Shown here in pieces: positions 9,011-17,267 of a stretch of 64,000 nt of DNA. Location: NCBI GenBank assembly GCA_963709875.1, contig CAVPYB010000003.1:1-64000 (forward strand), read 5' to 3'. How positions within the stretch are numbered: the first letter of the stretch is position 1; each line of letters starts with the position of its first letter. A program made the position numbers and the translations under genes. This stretch comes from JAQBDA01 sp963709875. Its GTDB lineage: Bacteria > Chloroflexota > Anaerolineae > Anaerolineales > UBA4823. Under the pieces are notes generated by a model. That model was given only the letters and a program-made list of their open reading frames with translations. It was not told the DNA's origin and did no database searches.

Positions 9011-9136
9011 GGATAACGGAAAAGCTCAGCCGCCGGGCGGCGCTCGCAAACCCCGAAAATCTTCAAACCCACACCCTCTGCTTTTGGGGCCCCGACCGCA
9101 CGGGCGCAGCCCGGTCGGCTGCAGCAGGTGTTAGCT
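9011..9136 (-). other. attC-like recombination site 1 (glycosyltransferase cassette)
   Basis: On the minus strand this 126-bp site begins with AGCTAAC (9136-9130) and ends with GTTATCC (9017-9011). The arms form a long stem: GCT-G-CAGCCG-A-CCGGGC-T-GCGC pairs with the complement of GCGC-CGCCCGGCGGCTGAGC, with an unpaired G and an unpaired A six bases apart on one arm. That arrangement of extrahelical bases is the hallmark of attC. AGCTAAC is the exact complement of GTTAGCT at 10434-10428, where its cassette begins beside intI. Confidence 0.87.
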
Positions 9137-9179
9137 GGCAAGCCGTTGATAATCGTCCCGGCGCTGCAGAATGGCTTGA

Positions 9180-10391
9180 TCAGACAAAGGTCGTCTCAAG
9201 CAGGCGAACCGCTTTTTCAACACCCTGTTCCAAACGAATCTGATTGCCAAGGTCGGAAGCCGTCGTATGGAACAGTTCACTCCGAACCAATTCATCCAGG
9301 GCAGTAACTAAACCGGTTTCGTCCAGTTTTGTACGACGAATAGGTTGCGGTCCGACACCTAACTCGTAAACTCGTTGCCCCCAATAGAATTGGTCCGCGA
9401 CATGGGGGATGACCAGCGCCGGTAGGCCAGCTCGTAAAGTCGCGGCCGTGGTTCCAAAGCCCCCGTGGTGGACCACCCCAGCACAGTGAGGCATAAGCCA
9501 ACTATGGGGCAGCGCGCCGGTGGCCACGATGGTTGAGGGCAGGGTTAATTGGTTGATTCCCGCTTCCCAGCCTTGGATGATCGCCCTCACGTCGGCATGC
9601 TGAATAGCATTCACAAACAGGCGCACAGATTCTAAGGCATCGCTCTCACCCAGACTCATCGCCCCCAAATTTATCAATACCGGTGGGGGTCCCTTTTCCA
9701 GAAATGTTAGCAAATCAACGACCGGTTCCCATTCATCCGGTGGTTCGGCGAACCAATAACCCACCATTTGATGGCGGATACCCCAAAGGGGATTAGGAGG
9801 ATAGACCGCTGGGCTGATCGGCACCAGATTTAGAAGGGGGGAGGTCAGGCCTTCTGCTCCTACCGGTGGAAGCCCTTGGCTTTTGCGAAGGCGATTGAGT
9901 GGTCGCGTGGTAAGCAAACCTACTAATCCATCAATGGCGCGGTACACGATCCGCTTGAAAAGCGGTCGCTGAAGGTCATCCCAAGGGATGGCCCAGGGCA
10001 TAAAAGATACACTCAGGTAAGGCAACCCTAATAGGTCCGCCTCATTCTTACCAGCCGCAATTGCGGCAGGAACAATCACCAGATCAGCCGACCGGCAGTG
10101 AGCCAGAATATCACGATGGGAGCGCTCCAACATGTCAAAGCCGAAGCGCATCCCGCGCAAAAGTCCCAAACCCGCATTGGAGGCCTGGTGGCGGATGGCA
10201 GCCACTTCCCGAGCTAGGTCGATATCAGGACCGATAGGCGCGAAGGGAACGCCATGGGCCTCAACCAGGGTTTGCATCATCGGGTGAGATGCCAAAGTAA
10301 CCCTATGCCCAGCCTGTAAAAGCCCTTGAGCCAGGGCGATAAAAGGTTGCACGTCACCTCGTGAGCCAATCGTAGGGATTACGATCTTCAT
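9180..10391 (-). CDS. GT1-family (UGT/MGT-like) glycosyltransferase (cassette 1)
   Basis: A 403-residue glycosyltransferase. I place the start at ATG 10391 (MKIVIPTIGSRGDVQPF), preceded by AGAGGGCAAGAA; a longer frame from 10436 would begin inside the recombination core. The N-terminal GSRGDVQPFIALAQGL motif and the donor-binding block HHGGFGTTAATLRAGLPALV at about 306-325, followed by PHVADQFYWGQRVYELGVG, are classic for UGT-type GT-B enzymes acting on sterols, macrolides or other small lipophilic acceptors. The acceptor cannot be read from sequence. It is the cassette nearest the presumed promoter, so it should be the best expressed. Confidence 0.88.
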   Translation of the reverse strand: MKIVIPTIGSRGDVQPFIALAQGLLQAGHRVTLASHPMMQTLVEAHGVPFAPIGPDIDLAREVAAIRHQASNAGLGLLRGMRFGFDMLERSHRDILAHCRSADLVIVPAAIAAGKNEADLLGLPYLSVSFMPWAIPWDDLQRPLFKRIVYRAIDGLVGLLTTRPLNRLRKSQGLPPVGAEGLTSPLLNLVPISPAVYPPNPLWGIRHQMVGYWFAEPPDEWEPVVDLLTFLEKGPPPVLINLGAMSLGESDALESVRLFVNAIQHADVRAIIQGWEAGINQLTLPSTIVATGALPHSWLMPHCAGVVHHGGFGTTAATLRAGLPALVIPHVADQFYWGQRVYELGVGPQPIRRTKLDETGLVTALDELVRSELFHTTASDLGNQIRLEQGVEKAVRLLETTFV

Positions 10392-10427
10392 TTCTTGCCC
10401 TCTTGCGATAGTGCCTGTGTTTCTGCC

Positions 10428-10434
10428 AGCTAAC
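10428..10434 (-). other. Integron recombination point (attI core)
   Basis: On the minus strand this reads GTTAGCT, a GTTRRRY-like core at the junction between the intI flank and the first cassette. The first cassette's attC starts with its exact complement, AGCTAAC (9136-9130), as expected if the cassette entered here by cutting between G and TT. Confidence 0.78.
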
Positions 10435-10438
10435 AATA

Positions 10439-10503
10439 TATATACAGAAAATATCCGTATATATGGCCGTTTCGTTGTTATATACAGAATTTTCCTATAT
10501 AAT
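10439..10503. promoter_or_regulatory. Paired palindromic direct repeats in the attI region
   Basis: The 11-mer TATATACAGAA occurs at 10439-10449 and again at 10479-10489, exactly 40 bp (about four helical turns) apart. Each is followed by a similar TCC-TATAT block, so each unit is also an imperfect palindrome. Direct repeats next to the crossover point are known as accessory integrase-binding sites in class 1 attI. The half-site TATATACAG also resembles enterobacterial LexA sites, but whether this organism's LexA reads that motif is unknown. Confidence 0.55.
10475..10503 (+). promoter_or_regulatory. Putative intI promoter
   Basis: TTGTTA (10475-10480), a 17-bp spacer and TATAAT (10498-10503) give a near-consensus sigma-70-type promoter reading into intI, whose ATG is at 10569. 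The second TATATACAGAA repeat lies inside the spacer, so a protein bound there would block it. Confidence 0.6.
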
Positions 10504-10521
10504 CAAAGACTGCTGAAAATT

Positions 10522-10550
10522 ATTATACAATCCTTTGATCTTTCAGGCAA
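10522..10550 (-). promoter_or_regulatory. Putative cassette promoter (Pc)
   Basis: On the minus strand TTGCCT (10550-10545) is followed by exactly 17 bp and TATAAT (10527-10522). It points away from intI into the cassette array, the position of the cassette promoter Pc in known integrons. The first cassette gene starts about 130 bp downstream. Confidence 0.6.
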
Positions 10551-10568
10551 ATTCTTGGAGCATAAAAC

Positions 10569-11532
10569 ATGCAAAGCCGCCCCAAAAAACTGCTGGACCA
10601 GGTGCGCGACGCTATCCGAGTCAAACATTACGCCCGCAATACCGAACAAGCTTACGTTTACTGGATCAAAAAATTTATCCTCTTCCATAATAAACGCCAT
10701 CCCAAAGAAATGGGTGCTGGCGAAGTTCAGACTTTCCTAACCCACCTGGCCTTAGAAGAGCATATTTCGGCATCTACACAGAACCAGGCGCTTAGCGCGT
10801 TGCTTTTCCTGTACCGCAATGTCCTATGCCAAGAGCTTAATCCAGTCGAACTCGGTGCGCGCCAAGCCATCTCAACACGTGCCCACCGTGCTCAGCCGTG
10901 CTGAAGTGCAGGCCGTCCTGCATGAAATGAGCGGCATTTATCTGCTGATGGCTCGCTTATTGTACGGCAGCGGCATGCGTCTGATGGAGTGTATCCGTTT
11001 ACGCGTGAAAGATTTGGATTTTGAGTATCGCCAGATTGCCGTGCGTGATGCCAAAGGCGCGCACGACCGTTATACACTTCTGCCCGCCAGCCTGATGGAG
11101 CCACTAAAGGAGCATTTGACTCAAGTAAGAAGAACTCACGCAGAGGATCTGTCCAAGGGATATGGCGCCGTTTATCTACCATTTGCACTGGCCGAGAAAT
11201 ACCCCAACGCCAATCGGGAATGGATCTGGCAGTACGTTTTTCCCTCTCATTCGATAACACCGGATGAACAGGATGGCGTTATTCGTCGATTTCATGTGAG
11301 TGAAACCGGGCTGCAAAAAGCCGTCAAGGCGGCGGTGCAGAAAGCGGGTATTCCTAAAAAAGTTGGCTGCCATACCTTCCGACACTGCTTTGCTACCCAC
11401 CTGCTTGAAGCGGGCTATGATATCCGCACCGTTCAAGAACTTCTCGGTCACAAGGATGTCAAAACCACCATGATCTACACACACGTGCTTAACCGCGGCC
11501 CCAACGCCGTGCGCAGTCCATTGGATGAATAA
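10569..11532 (+). pseudogene. intI: Integron integrase IntI, one frameshift
   Basis: A tyrosine recombinase of about 320 residues read in two frames. The N-terminal SAM-like domain (LLDQVRDAIRVKHYARNTEQ, then AYVYWIKKFILFH) is in the frame from ATG 10569. The catalytic domain contains LLYGSGMRLMECIRLRVKD (first Arg), CHTFRHCFATHLLEAG (HxxR), LGHKDV (His) and MIYTHV (Tyr nucleophile). The segment GYGAVYLPFALAEKYPNANR plus EWIWQYVFPS is the extra helix region found in IntI but not in XerC/D. The frames join cleanly if one base is dropped near 10853 (NPVEL then VRAKPSQ). It integrates and excises cassettes at attI and attC. All catalytic residues are present, so the frameshift is either recent or a read error. 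Confidence 0.92.
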
Positions 11533-11700
11533 AGTTGTTTGTTCAAGGTTTTTTCTTGTCTGTGGTTTTCATCCATACATTAAACTTTATCGAGCTGCGC
11601 CAGATTTTACTCAAATCGTGCTGCCTAACAAAATTTTTTTGATGAGGTACTAGCACCATTGGTTATCAAGCTAAGCGGCCAGCTCTCCAGTCATTGTAAT

Positions 11701-11775
11701 GATTCACCGCTAAGACGCAAAGAGCGCGAAGGATATTAGATTGCCTTAGCGCACTTCGCTTCTTCACGGTGAATC
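11701..11775. repeat. Long imperfect hairpin between intI and the S51 gene
   Basis: Arms 11701-11732 and 11744-11775 share GATTCACCG and AAGG ends and pair over most of 32 bp with an 11-base loop. Hairpins with GCTAAGACGCAAAGAGCGC-like arms occur as dispersed intergenic repeats in many bacteria. It may end transcription of intI and of the opposing S51 gene; there is no T tract. The remaining sequence between 11533 and 11700 shows no gene. Confidence 0.7.
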
Positions 11776-11790
11776 TGATTAAATTTCAAA

Positions 11791-12465
11791 TCACCAGGAT
11801 ATCTGCTCCCCCTGCACGAAGCGGGTGCTGCCGCGGCGATCCATCACCGTCACACCCCCGCTGCCGAGCCCTTCTATCACATCCCCATCGACGACCAGGG
11901 CGGTGTTCGCCTCGATGCCGACAACTGTGGTGCTCGAGCCTGCCAGCCAGCGCAGAGGTCGCACCATCCAGGCGGGTAGCTCATCGAAGTGCGGGATGAC
12001 CGCGGTGCCTGGCAGCAGGTTGAAGGCGCTGGTCGAGCGTGGGAAGCCGAAGATCTTACCACCCATCACCATCGCCCCGGCGCTGCATCCAGCCAGCGTG
12101 CCGCCCTCTGCCAGCACAGACTGGATTGCTGCCCAGACCTGCGTGCCGGAGAGGCTGCTGTACAGGTAGCCCGGGCTGCCGCCGGAGAGGTAGACGAAAT
12201 TAGCAGCCGCGACCTTTTCCGCCAACCGGTGATCATCGGCGCTCTTCCTGTCGATGACCGGAAGCGATTCGACTTCCGCTCCCAGGCGGCTGAAATAACC
12301 GAATCCCAGCCGCGACCAGTAGTCTATCCTTGCTGGGTTTTCCATCCCTGCAGCGGTTGGCAGGCAGACCACGCGCGCCGGCCGCCCGAGCCTGCGCAGC
12401 AGCTCGCGGTCTACCGGCTGCATGGGCGGAAGGTACTCGCCGCTGCCAACCAGGGCAAGTGTCAT
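11791..12465 (-). CDS. Peptidase S51 / cyanophycinase-like protein
   Basis: A 224-residue protein of the class I glutamine-amidotransferase-like fold. The nucleophile elbow GGTLAGCSAGAMVMG provides the catalytic Ser, and ANFVYLSGGSPGYLYSSL precedes it as in dipeptidase E and cyanophycinase relatives. The family includes aspartyl dipeptidases and cyanophycin hydrolases; no cyanophycin synthetase is in view, so the substrate is undefined. No signal peptide is visible, so it is likely cytoplasmic. The stop is only 15 bp from the hairpin at 11701-11775. It stands alone, with no cotranscribed neighbour. Confidence 0.8.
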   Translation of the reverse strand: MTLALVGSGEYLPPMQPVDRELLRRLGRPARVVCLPTAAGMENPARIDYWSRLGFGYFSRLGAEVESLPVIDRKSADDHRLAEKVAAANFVYLSGGSPGYLYSSLSGTQVWAAIQSVLAEGGTLAGCSAGAMVMGGKIFGFPRSTSAFNLLPGTAVIPHFDELPAWMVRPLRWLAGSSTTVVGIEANTALVVDGDVIEGLGSGGVTVMDRRGSTRFVQGEQISW

Positions 12466-12597
12466 CTAGCTCGCCTCCAGGGGGCAGATTTGACAGGGTG
12501 GAAGGTGCTTATTTCCATGCTGTATATGATACCCTGGTCTGCAAGGGAATTCTGACATTGACTGAAAGACAGATTCCTGATTGACTACGAAAATTAA

Positions 12598-13005
12598 TTC
12601 CAAATCCACGATTTCAACCCCGAGATCGGAGAAAATGTTCTGTTCTGGACCGATGATGTAGGCTATCGATCGGTGTGGGTAAATCCGTTCACTAGGCGGG
12701 CAAGGCTCAAGGTCGAGAACCTGCCGACAAAAGATTACGGCTATATTGTCAATGCTTTACTGGAGGGACCATACCTGCCCGGCACATGCTCTTTCCGGGG
12801 CGAATGGACCAGATCAAGAGATCGCCACCATTTCCACCACGTTGAGAGCCAGTTTGATGCGCGGGTTGTTTTCAACACCGCTCAGGCATGGTGGAGTGCG
12901 GAGACGGATGTCGCCCGCTACGTAACGGATGACAGTTCGACTTCGCAGAGCCTGTTTGCCGAAGTAGGCCGCGAGCGCAACGGGGTCTTCTTCCCGGACG
13001 ATTGA
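12598..13005 (+). pseudogene. Fragment of a larger hypothetical protein
   Basis: An open frame of about 135 codons follows a stop at 12595 without a good start; the only candidate is GTG 12673, with no ribosome site. The protein (FWTDDVGYRSVWVNPFTRRA, VVFNTAQAWWSAETDVARYV, ending RNGVFFPDD) has the composition of a folded C-terminal domain, rich in Trp, Phe and Tyr. I recognise no family. It looks like the tail of a gene whose front has been lost. An antisense frame over the same span (12814-13206) has poor composition and is ignored. Confidence 0.45.
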
Positions 13006-13131
13006 TCGAATCCCTGTCGCCAGGCAGAATCCAAGGACAGGCTGTAAGCGAGGTCGCTCAGCCTGTCCTTTGCGGTTAGAATTATGATTGGAACGTGCCA
13101 GCTGTACATTCTTTGTTCGTGTGGAGGGTGT

Positions 13132-14079
13132 ATGATCGATTTCAAGGACGTCCAATCTACGCAGGAACGCATTGCAGCGTATATCATCCACACGCCCATA
13201 GAACACAGCCGAACACTCAGCGAGCTGCTGGGCTGTGCTGCCTATTTAAAGCTGGAATTGTTCCAAAAAACCGGCTCCTTCAAGCCGCGCGGGGCGTTCA
13301 ACCAGATCCTGCAGCTGGATGATATCGCCAGGTCGAAGGGTGTCGTCGCAATTAGCGGTGGGAACTTTGCCCAGGGTGTTGCTTATGCAGCGAAGAAATT
13401 GGGGGTGAAAGCGGTGATCTGCATGCCGGAATACACTCCGGCTAACTATCTGGAGGCGACCCGATCCTACGGTGCGGAAGTGGAGCTTGCCCAGGATTTC
13501 CCAGCCATCATGGCTCTGGCGCAGGGGTATATCCAGCGCGGGTACTCCTTCCTGCACCCGTACGACAATCCCAACCAGATGGCAGGCAACGGGACGGTGG
13601 GCCTGGAGATCCTGGACAGCCTGCCGGATGTGACCGACATCATCATCAGCATCGGCGGCGGCGGGCTGATTGCCGGGATCACGGTGGCGGTGAAAGCGCT
13701 TAAGCCTGGGGTGCGGATATGGGGTGTGGAGACCGAAGGTGCAGAAACGATGGGGAAAGCGCTGGAAGCGGGCAGGGTTGTCGATATTGTCCCCACCTCG
13801 CTGGCTAAAACGCTGGGCGCGCCCAGCATAGCCCCGGATGCCCTGGAAATCGCCCAGCAGCAACTGGCGGGGTATCACGTCGTCTCCGATCGAGAGGCGA
13901 TCGACGCCCAGCGATTCCTGCTGGAACGTGCAAAGGTGCTGACCGAGCTGGCGGCCTCCTGCACGCTGGCGGCAGCGAAAAAAATAGCCTACCGCTTTCA
14001 TCCAGAAGATAAGGTTGTACTCTTGCTGTGCGGCGGGAATGAGTCCTTGGCAAATATGATCGCCTATCGGGAGATGTAG
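13132..14079 (+). CDS. PLP-dependent threonine/serine dehydratase-like enzyme
   Basis: A 315-residue fold-type II PLP enzyme. I choose ATG 13132 (MIDFKDVQST) because GGAGGG lies just upstream; the longer frame from 13084 has no ribosome site. The PLP Lys is K51 in KTGSFKPRGAFN, the Asn-containing phosphate region is SGGNFAQGVAYAAKKLGVKA, and the glycine loop is IISIGGGGLIAGITVAVKAL. These match short threonine ammonia-lyase and serine racemase-type proteins lacking the C-terminal ACT domain, so feedback control by isoleucine is not expected. It may deaminate Thr or Ser to the 2-oxo acid, but racemase activity cannot be excluded. A convergent gene ends 20 bp away. Confidence 0.85.
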   Translation: MIDFKDVQSTQERIAAYIIHTPIEHSRTLSELLGCAAYLKLELFQKTGSFKPRGAFNQILQLDDIARSKGVVAISGGNFAQGVAYAAKKLGVKAVICMPEYTPANYLEATRSYGAEVELAQDFPAIMALAQGYIQRGYSFLHPYDNPNQMAGNGTVGLEILDSLPDVTDIIISIGGGGLIAGITVAVKALKPGVRIWGVETEGAETMGKALEAGRVVDIVPTSLAKTLGAPSIAPDALEIAQQQLAGYHVVSDREAIDAQRFLLERAKVLTELAASCTLAAAKKIAYRFHPEDKVVLLLCGGNESLANMIAYREM

Positions 14080-14098
14080 CCGAGCTCCGGCCTCCAAA

Positions 14099-16045
14099 TC
14101 ACGGAGATTGCGTGCTCAGGTAGCGCTCAAGCTCGGCGGTGTCGAAGCCGTCGCCTGCCAGGCGCTCGACCATTGTCCTCTGAACAGCTTCTGCCGTTGG
14201 AAGGGAATCATCCGGGCAGGGTGCCGTGTGGTCATCGATTTTCCCTTGCTCCCAGGTAAAGTCCTTCAAACCCAGGCGATACCAGTTCTGGCAGATGATC
14301 GCCTGCAGGAATCCGAACTGGTAGAACGGCGCTTCATTGCGTGCCTCATCCAATATGTAATACCCTCCCTCATCGAGCCTCTTCCTGAAAATCCCGGCGC
14401 TGAAGATAGGCCGCATGGGATCGGGCTCCCAGGCGAGCAGCGATTCGCCTTCCATCCAATTTGGCACCGGCTGCCCGAGATAATCCAAGATGGTAGGGGC
14501 GATATCCAGGTTCTGTACGTTGCCCCGTATCCTGCCGGCATACTCACCATTTGGAAATCGGATCAGCAGCGGGACTCTCCGGTTTGTGAAGTATTGCTGC
14601 CCGTGGTCGGAGTAGATGACGAGGATGGTGTCCTCCAGGATGCCCAGCTTTGTTAGCTCGCTCAGGATATGTCCTGCGTTTTTGTCGAATTCCAGGATGG
14701 CATCATCGTAGAAATCTGTCATCCAGGGGTAATCCTGGAACTGTCCATTGGAGAAAACAAAGTCGCTGATCGGGAACTTGTCCCCGTGGGTGACCATCAG
14801 GTGCATGTGAACGAACAGCGGCCCCTCGGCTTCTTTAAGGGTATTGAGAAATTTCCTGACCCTATATTGATCGCCGCTGGGCAGCTGCTCGCCGGTCACC
14901 TCCAGGTAGGGGTTGGACATCTCCCGGATAAAGGCGATATGCAGCAGCCGGTCAGTGACGCGCTCCACCAGCACGGAGAGAAAATAACCACTGTCCTGAA
15001 AAGCCCTCGAGCTGCCGAAGACCTGGAACCCAGCCTGATCTGACGAACGTTCGTTGACGATATCAAACCCATCGCGCAGGTTCAGCGTGTAGGCATCGAT
15101 GTAATGCGAGGTGCTGATCTCGACCCCCTCGTATCCCAGGCTGCGCAGGATGCCGGGCAGATGCTGGTAGGAATCGGAGCCCCTCAATATATCCGGAGGG
15201 TAGATCAGTCGGGTCTTGGTTGGGAGCTTGCTGTTGAAGATGGAGATGATCGAGCCGGAGGTATTCCCGGAATTGACGAAGGCATTCTCAGCCACCAGGC
15301 TCTCATCTGCAATGTGGCGCAGGTTGGGGGTGGTATCCCTGTGGTAGCCGTACAGCGAGGTGTGATCTGCGTCGACACCATCGCTGCCGATGATCAGGAT
15401 ATTGGGTCGTCTGCCGCTGTTCGCGGCTGCCCGCTCAACGCCTAAAAGGTCAGCTGCCAGCAGGCGGGGGATATTCAACCCTATCGACAACAGCAGTACG
15501 CCTAGACCCAGTACCGATAGATAGACCAGCCACACTTCGCCTCGAGGTTTTACGTCTGCGATCAGCCATAAAATAACCCACCGGTACCACAGGGCAAGTA
15601 TGATCAAAAAGATGAACATGTACGCCAGGCGGGTTATCCCTTGGGAGGCGACGATGCCGACCCGGAAGACTGTGTAGGTGAAATTATCGATCAGCAGCAG
15701 GGAGGTTATCGAGAGGATCAGTGCGGGAACCAGTCCCGCAGTGTAAACGAACAGATACCACCATCGCGACAACCAAGGCAGATAGCTCAACCCCCACAGC
15801 AGGAGCATGACCGGCAGCCAGAGCAGGAGCAGGAACACCACGCTGGAGAGCAGCAGGTCGAGCTTTTTCCCAAACGGCATGACATCCATAAAGGATGGTT
15901 TGGTGACGAAGAACAGCCACTCCATGAGCAAGTATAAGTAGCTCGAGAAGAGGGTCAGCAGGAACAGCCGCCACCACAGGCGGTTTTTCCCTGTTTGCTG
16001 GGGGACAGGCATAGAGACGGAGCTGCTCTTGAGTTTGGCGATCAT
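14099..16045 (-). CDS. Membrane alkaline-phosphatase-superfamily (sulfatase-fold) protein
   Basis: About 648 residues from ATG 16045 (MIAKLKSSSV). The first 220 residues hold five or so membrane helices. The outer domain begins PNILIIGSDGVDADHTSLYG, the metal-binding start of the sulfatase/phosphoglycerol-transferase fold, and continues with NSGNTSGSIISIF, THGDKFPISD and ILVIYSDHGQQYF carrying later metal ligands. The CxPxR motif of true sulfatases is absent; a Thr or Ser in the NTSGS block is the likely nucleophile, as in lipoteichoic-acid-synthase relatives. The formylglycine-type proteins at 35-36.6 kb are therefore not obvious partners. It is likely to modify an envelope glycan or lipid. 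Confidence 0.8.
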   Translation of the reverse strand: MIAKLKSSSVSMPVPQQTGKNRLWWRLFLLTLFSSYLYLLMEWLFFVTKPSFMDVMPFGKKLDLLLSSVVFLLLLWLPVMLLLWGLSYLPWLSRWWYLFVYTAGLVPALILSITSLLLIDNFTYTVFRVGIVASQGITRLAYMFIFLIILALWYRWVILWLIADVKPRGEVWLVYLSVLGLGVLLLSIGLNIPRLLAADLLGVERAAANSGRRPNILIIGSDGVDADHTSLYGYHRDTTPNLRHIADESLVAENAFVNSGNTSGSIISIFNSKLPTKTRLIYPPDILRGSDSYQHLPGILRSLGYEGVEISTSHYIDAYTLNLRDGFDIVNERSSDQAGFQVFGSSRAFQDSGYFLSVLVERVTDRLLHIAFIREMSNPYLEVTGEQLPSGDQYRVRKFLNTLKEAEGPLFVHMHLMVTHGDKFPISDFVFSNGQFQDYPWMTDFYDDAILEFDKNAGHILSELTKLGILEDTILVIYSDHGQQYFTNRRVPLLIRFPNGEYAGRIRGNVQNLDIAPTILDYLGQPVPNWMEGESLLAWEPDPMRPIFSAGIFRKRLDEGGYYILDEARNEAPFYQFGFLQAIICQNWYRLGLKDFTWEQGKIDDHTAPCPDDSLPTAEAVQRTMVERLAGDGFDTAELERYLSTQSP

Positions 16046-16273
16046 GGCTGCCTGGGATTTTAACACCAAATAGTTGGTAAATCACCCATTTGGAATAATC
16101 CTGCACATTCATCGAGCACAAGACTGCTTCGTCGCAAAGGACGCTCCTCGCAGTGACGGAGCATTTATCGCTTTGAGGTCGGGGAGTGCATGAACGGTAT
16201 GCCGGCAGCAGGATTTCGTTATATAATTATGCGTCTCTCGATATTGATACGATTTGAAAGGTAAGGAGGAGCG

Positions 16274-17233
16274 ATGTCAGCTTTTCGCCGCATTCTAGGG
16301 GTGCTGGTTATGTGTGCCGGGGTTCTCGGCTTACTGCTGAGCCTGGCAGGGTTGGTGTTCGTGTGGGTGGTCAAGCCGGTTGCCGCCAGCTTGATCGACG
16401 CCACCATCACCACGCTTACCACCAGCATCAGCACCAGCCAGCAAGCCATGCAGATCACAGAGCAGGCGCTGCAGGCAACTATCGATAGCGTGGATGCGCT
16501 GTCAACCATGCTGGGTGCAACGGCCGCCTCGCTGCAGGACACCCAACCTATGCTTGCCCAGATGAACACATTCCTGGGAACGAACCTGCCGGAGACCATG
16601 GGATCGGCGACAGATTCGATCCGTACCGCCCAGCAAGGTGCTGAGGTGCTGGACAGCGCCATCCGCTCGTTCGACGCCTTTCGCACGGTGTTGAGCGGTG
16701 CACCGCTGATCGGTGGTTTTATCGAAGAGCCCGACCAGCCCTACGACCCGGAGAAACCGCTGGCGGATTCACTAGGAGAGCTGGCTGCCAACCTGGAAGG
16801 GCTGCCAGAGATGTTCACCCAGATGGCGAGCGACCTGGATAATGCGGACGATAACCTGGAGACCGTGCAGGAAAGCTTGATCACCATGTCTGACAGCGTG
16901 GGCCTGATAGCAGGCAGCCTGGGCGAATATCAGACCATGGTGGCGCAGTCGCAATCCTCGATGGACAGCCTGCTGGGAATGCTCGAAAACCTCCAGAGCA
17001 ATCTGTCCACCATCCTGAACACTGCCGCCATCCTGCTGAGCCTGTTCTTCCTGTGGCTGCTGGCGGCGCAGGTGGTGATCCTGAGCCAGGGTTGGGAGCT
17101 GTACCAGGGTACTGCCAACCGGATGGAGGGCGAAGACATCCCGGCGTCCGATGCCGACTTGGGTGAGAGTGAAGCGGCAGCCGAAGATGCTCCACTGCCG
17201 GACGAAGCCGATGGCGGACAGCTCATCGGCTGA
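16274..17233 (+). CDS. Membrane protein with long helical extracytoplasmic region
   Basis: A 319-residue protein starting behind AAGGAGGAGCG. One helix (GVLVMCAGVLGLLLSLAGLV) lies at the N-terminus and another (TILNTAAILLSLFFLWLLAA) at about 250-275. The 200 residues between them are Gln-, Ser- and Thr-rich with a strong heptad pattern (TTSISTSQQAMQITEQALQA), so they should form a coiled coil outside the membrane. The tail is acidic (DLGESEAAAEDAPLPDEADG). The layout recalls methyl-accepting sensors and YhgE-like spacers, but no signalling domain is present. I assign no function. The 74-residue gene starts 35 bp downstream and may be cotranscribed. Confidence 0.75.
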   Translation: MSAFRRILGVLVMCAGVLGLLLSLAGLVFVWVVKPVAASLIDATITTLTTSISTSQQAMQITEQALQATIDSVDALSTMLGATAASLQDTQPMLAQMNTFLGTNLPETMGSATDSIRTAQQGAEVLDSAIRSFDAFRTVLSGAPLIGGFIEEPDQPYDPEKPLADSLGELAANLEGLPEMFTQMASDLDNADDNLETVQESLITMSDSVGLIAGSLGEYQTMVAQSQSSMDSLLGMLENLQSNLSTILNTAAILLSLFFLWLLAAQVVILSQGWELYQGTANRMEGEDIPASDADLGESEAAAEDAPLPDEADGGQLIG

Positions 17234-17267
17234 AAATATCAAACCCATTTAGAAAAGGAGAATAACC

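Larger units (their letters stand above)
3305..11532. mobile_element. Chromosomal integron with cassette array
   Basis: intI at 10569-11532 faces right while the cassette genes face left, the standard divergent layout. Cassette 1 runs 10433-9017 (glycosyltransferase), cassette 2 9016-8246 (DUF6326-like), cassette 3 8245-3844 (S41 peptidase; about 2.5 kb without the 1885-bp IS), and cassette 4 from 3843 leftward until IS66 truncates it. Boundaries are set by GTT cores at 10434, 9017, 8246 and 3844. No resistance gene of the well-known families is present. The recombination role is inferred; the sequence does not show activity. Confidence 0.82.

Noticed and set aside
11620..11665. GCCTAAC followed 35 bp later by GGTTATC, resembling another attC site to the right of intI
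   Set aside because: Arms do not pair, the spacing is too short, and cassettes are not expected on this side of intI.
12814..13206. Minus-strand frame of 130 codons
   Set aside because: It overlaps the better coding signal at 12598-13005 and the start of the dehydratase; no recognisable protein.
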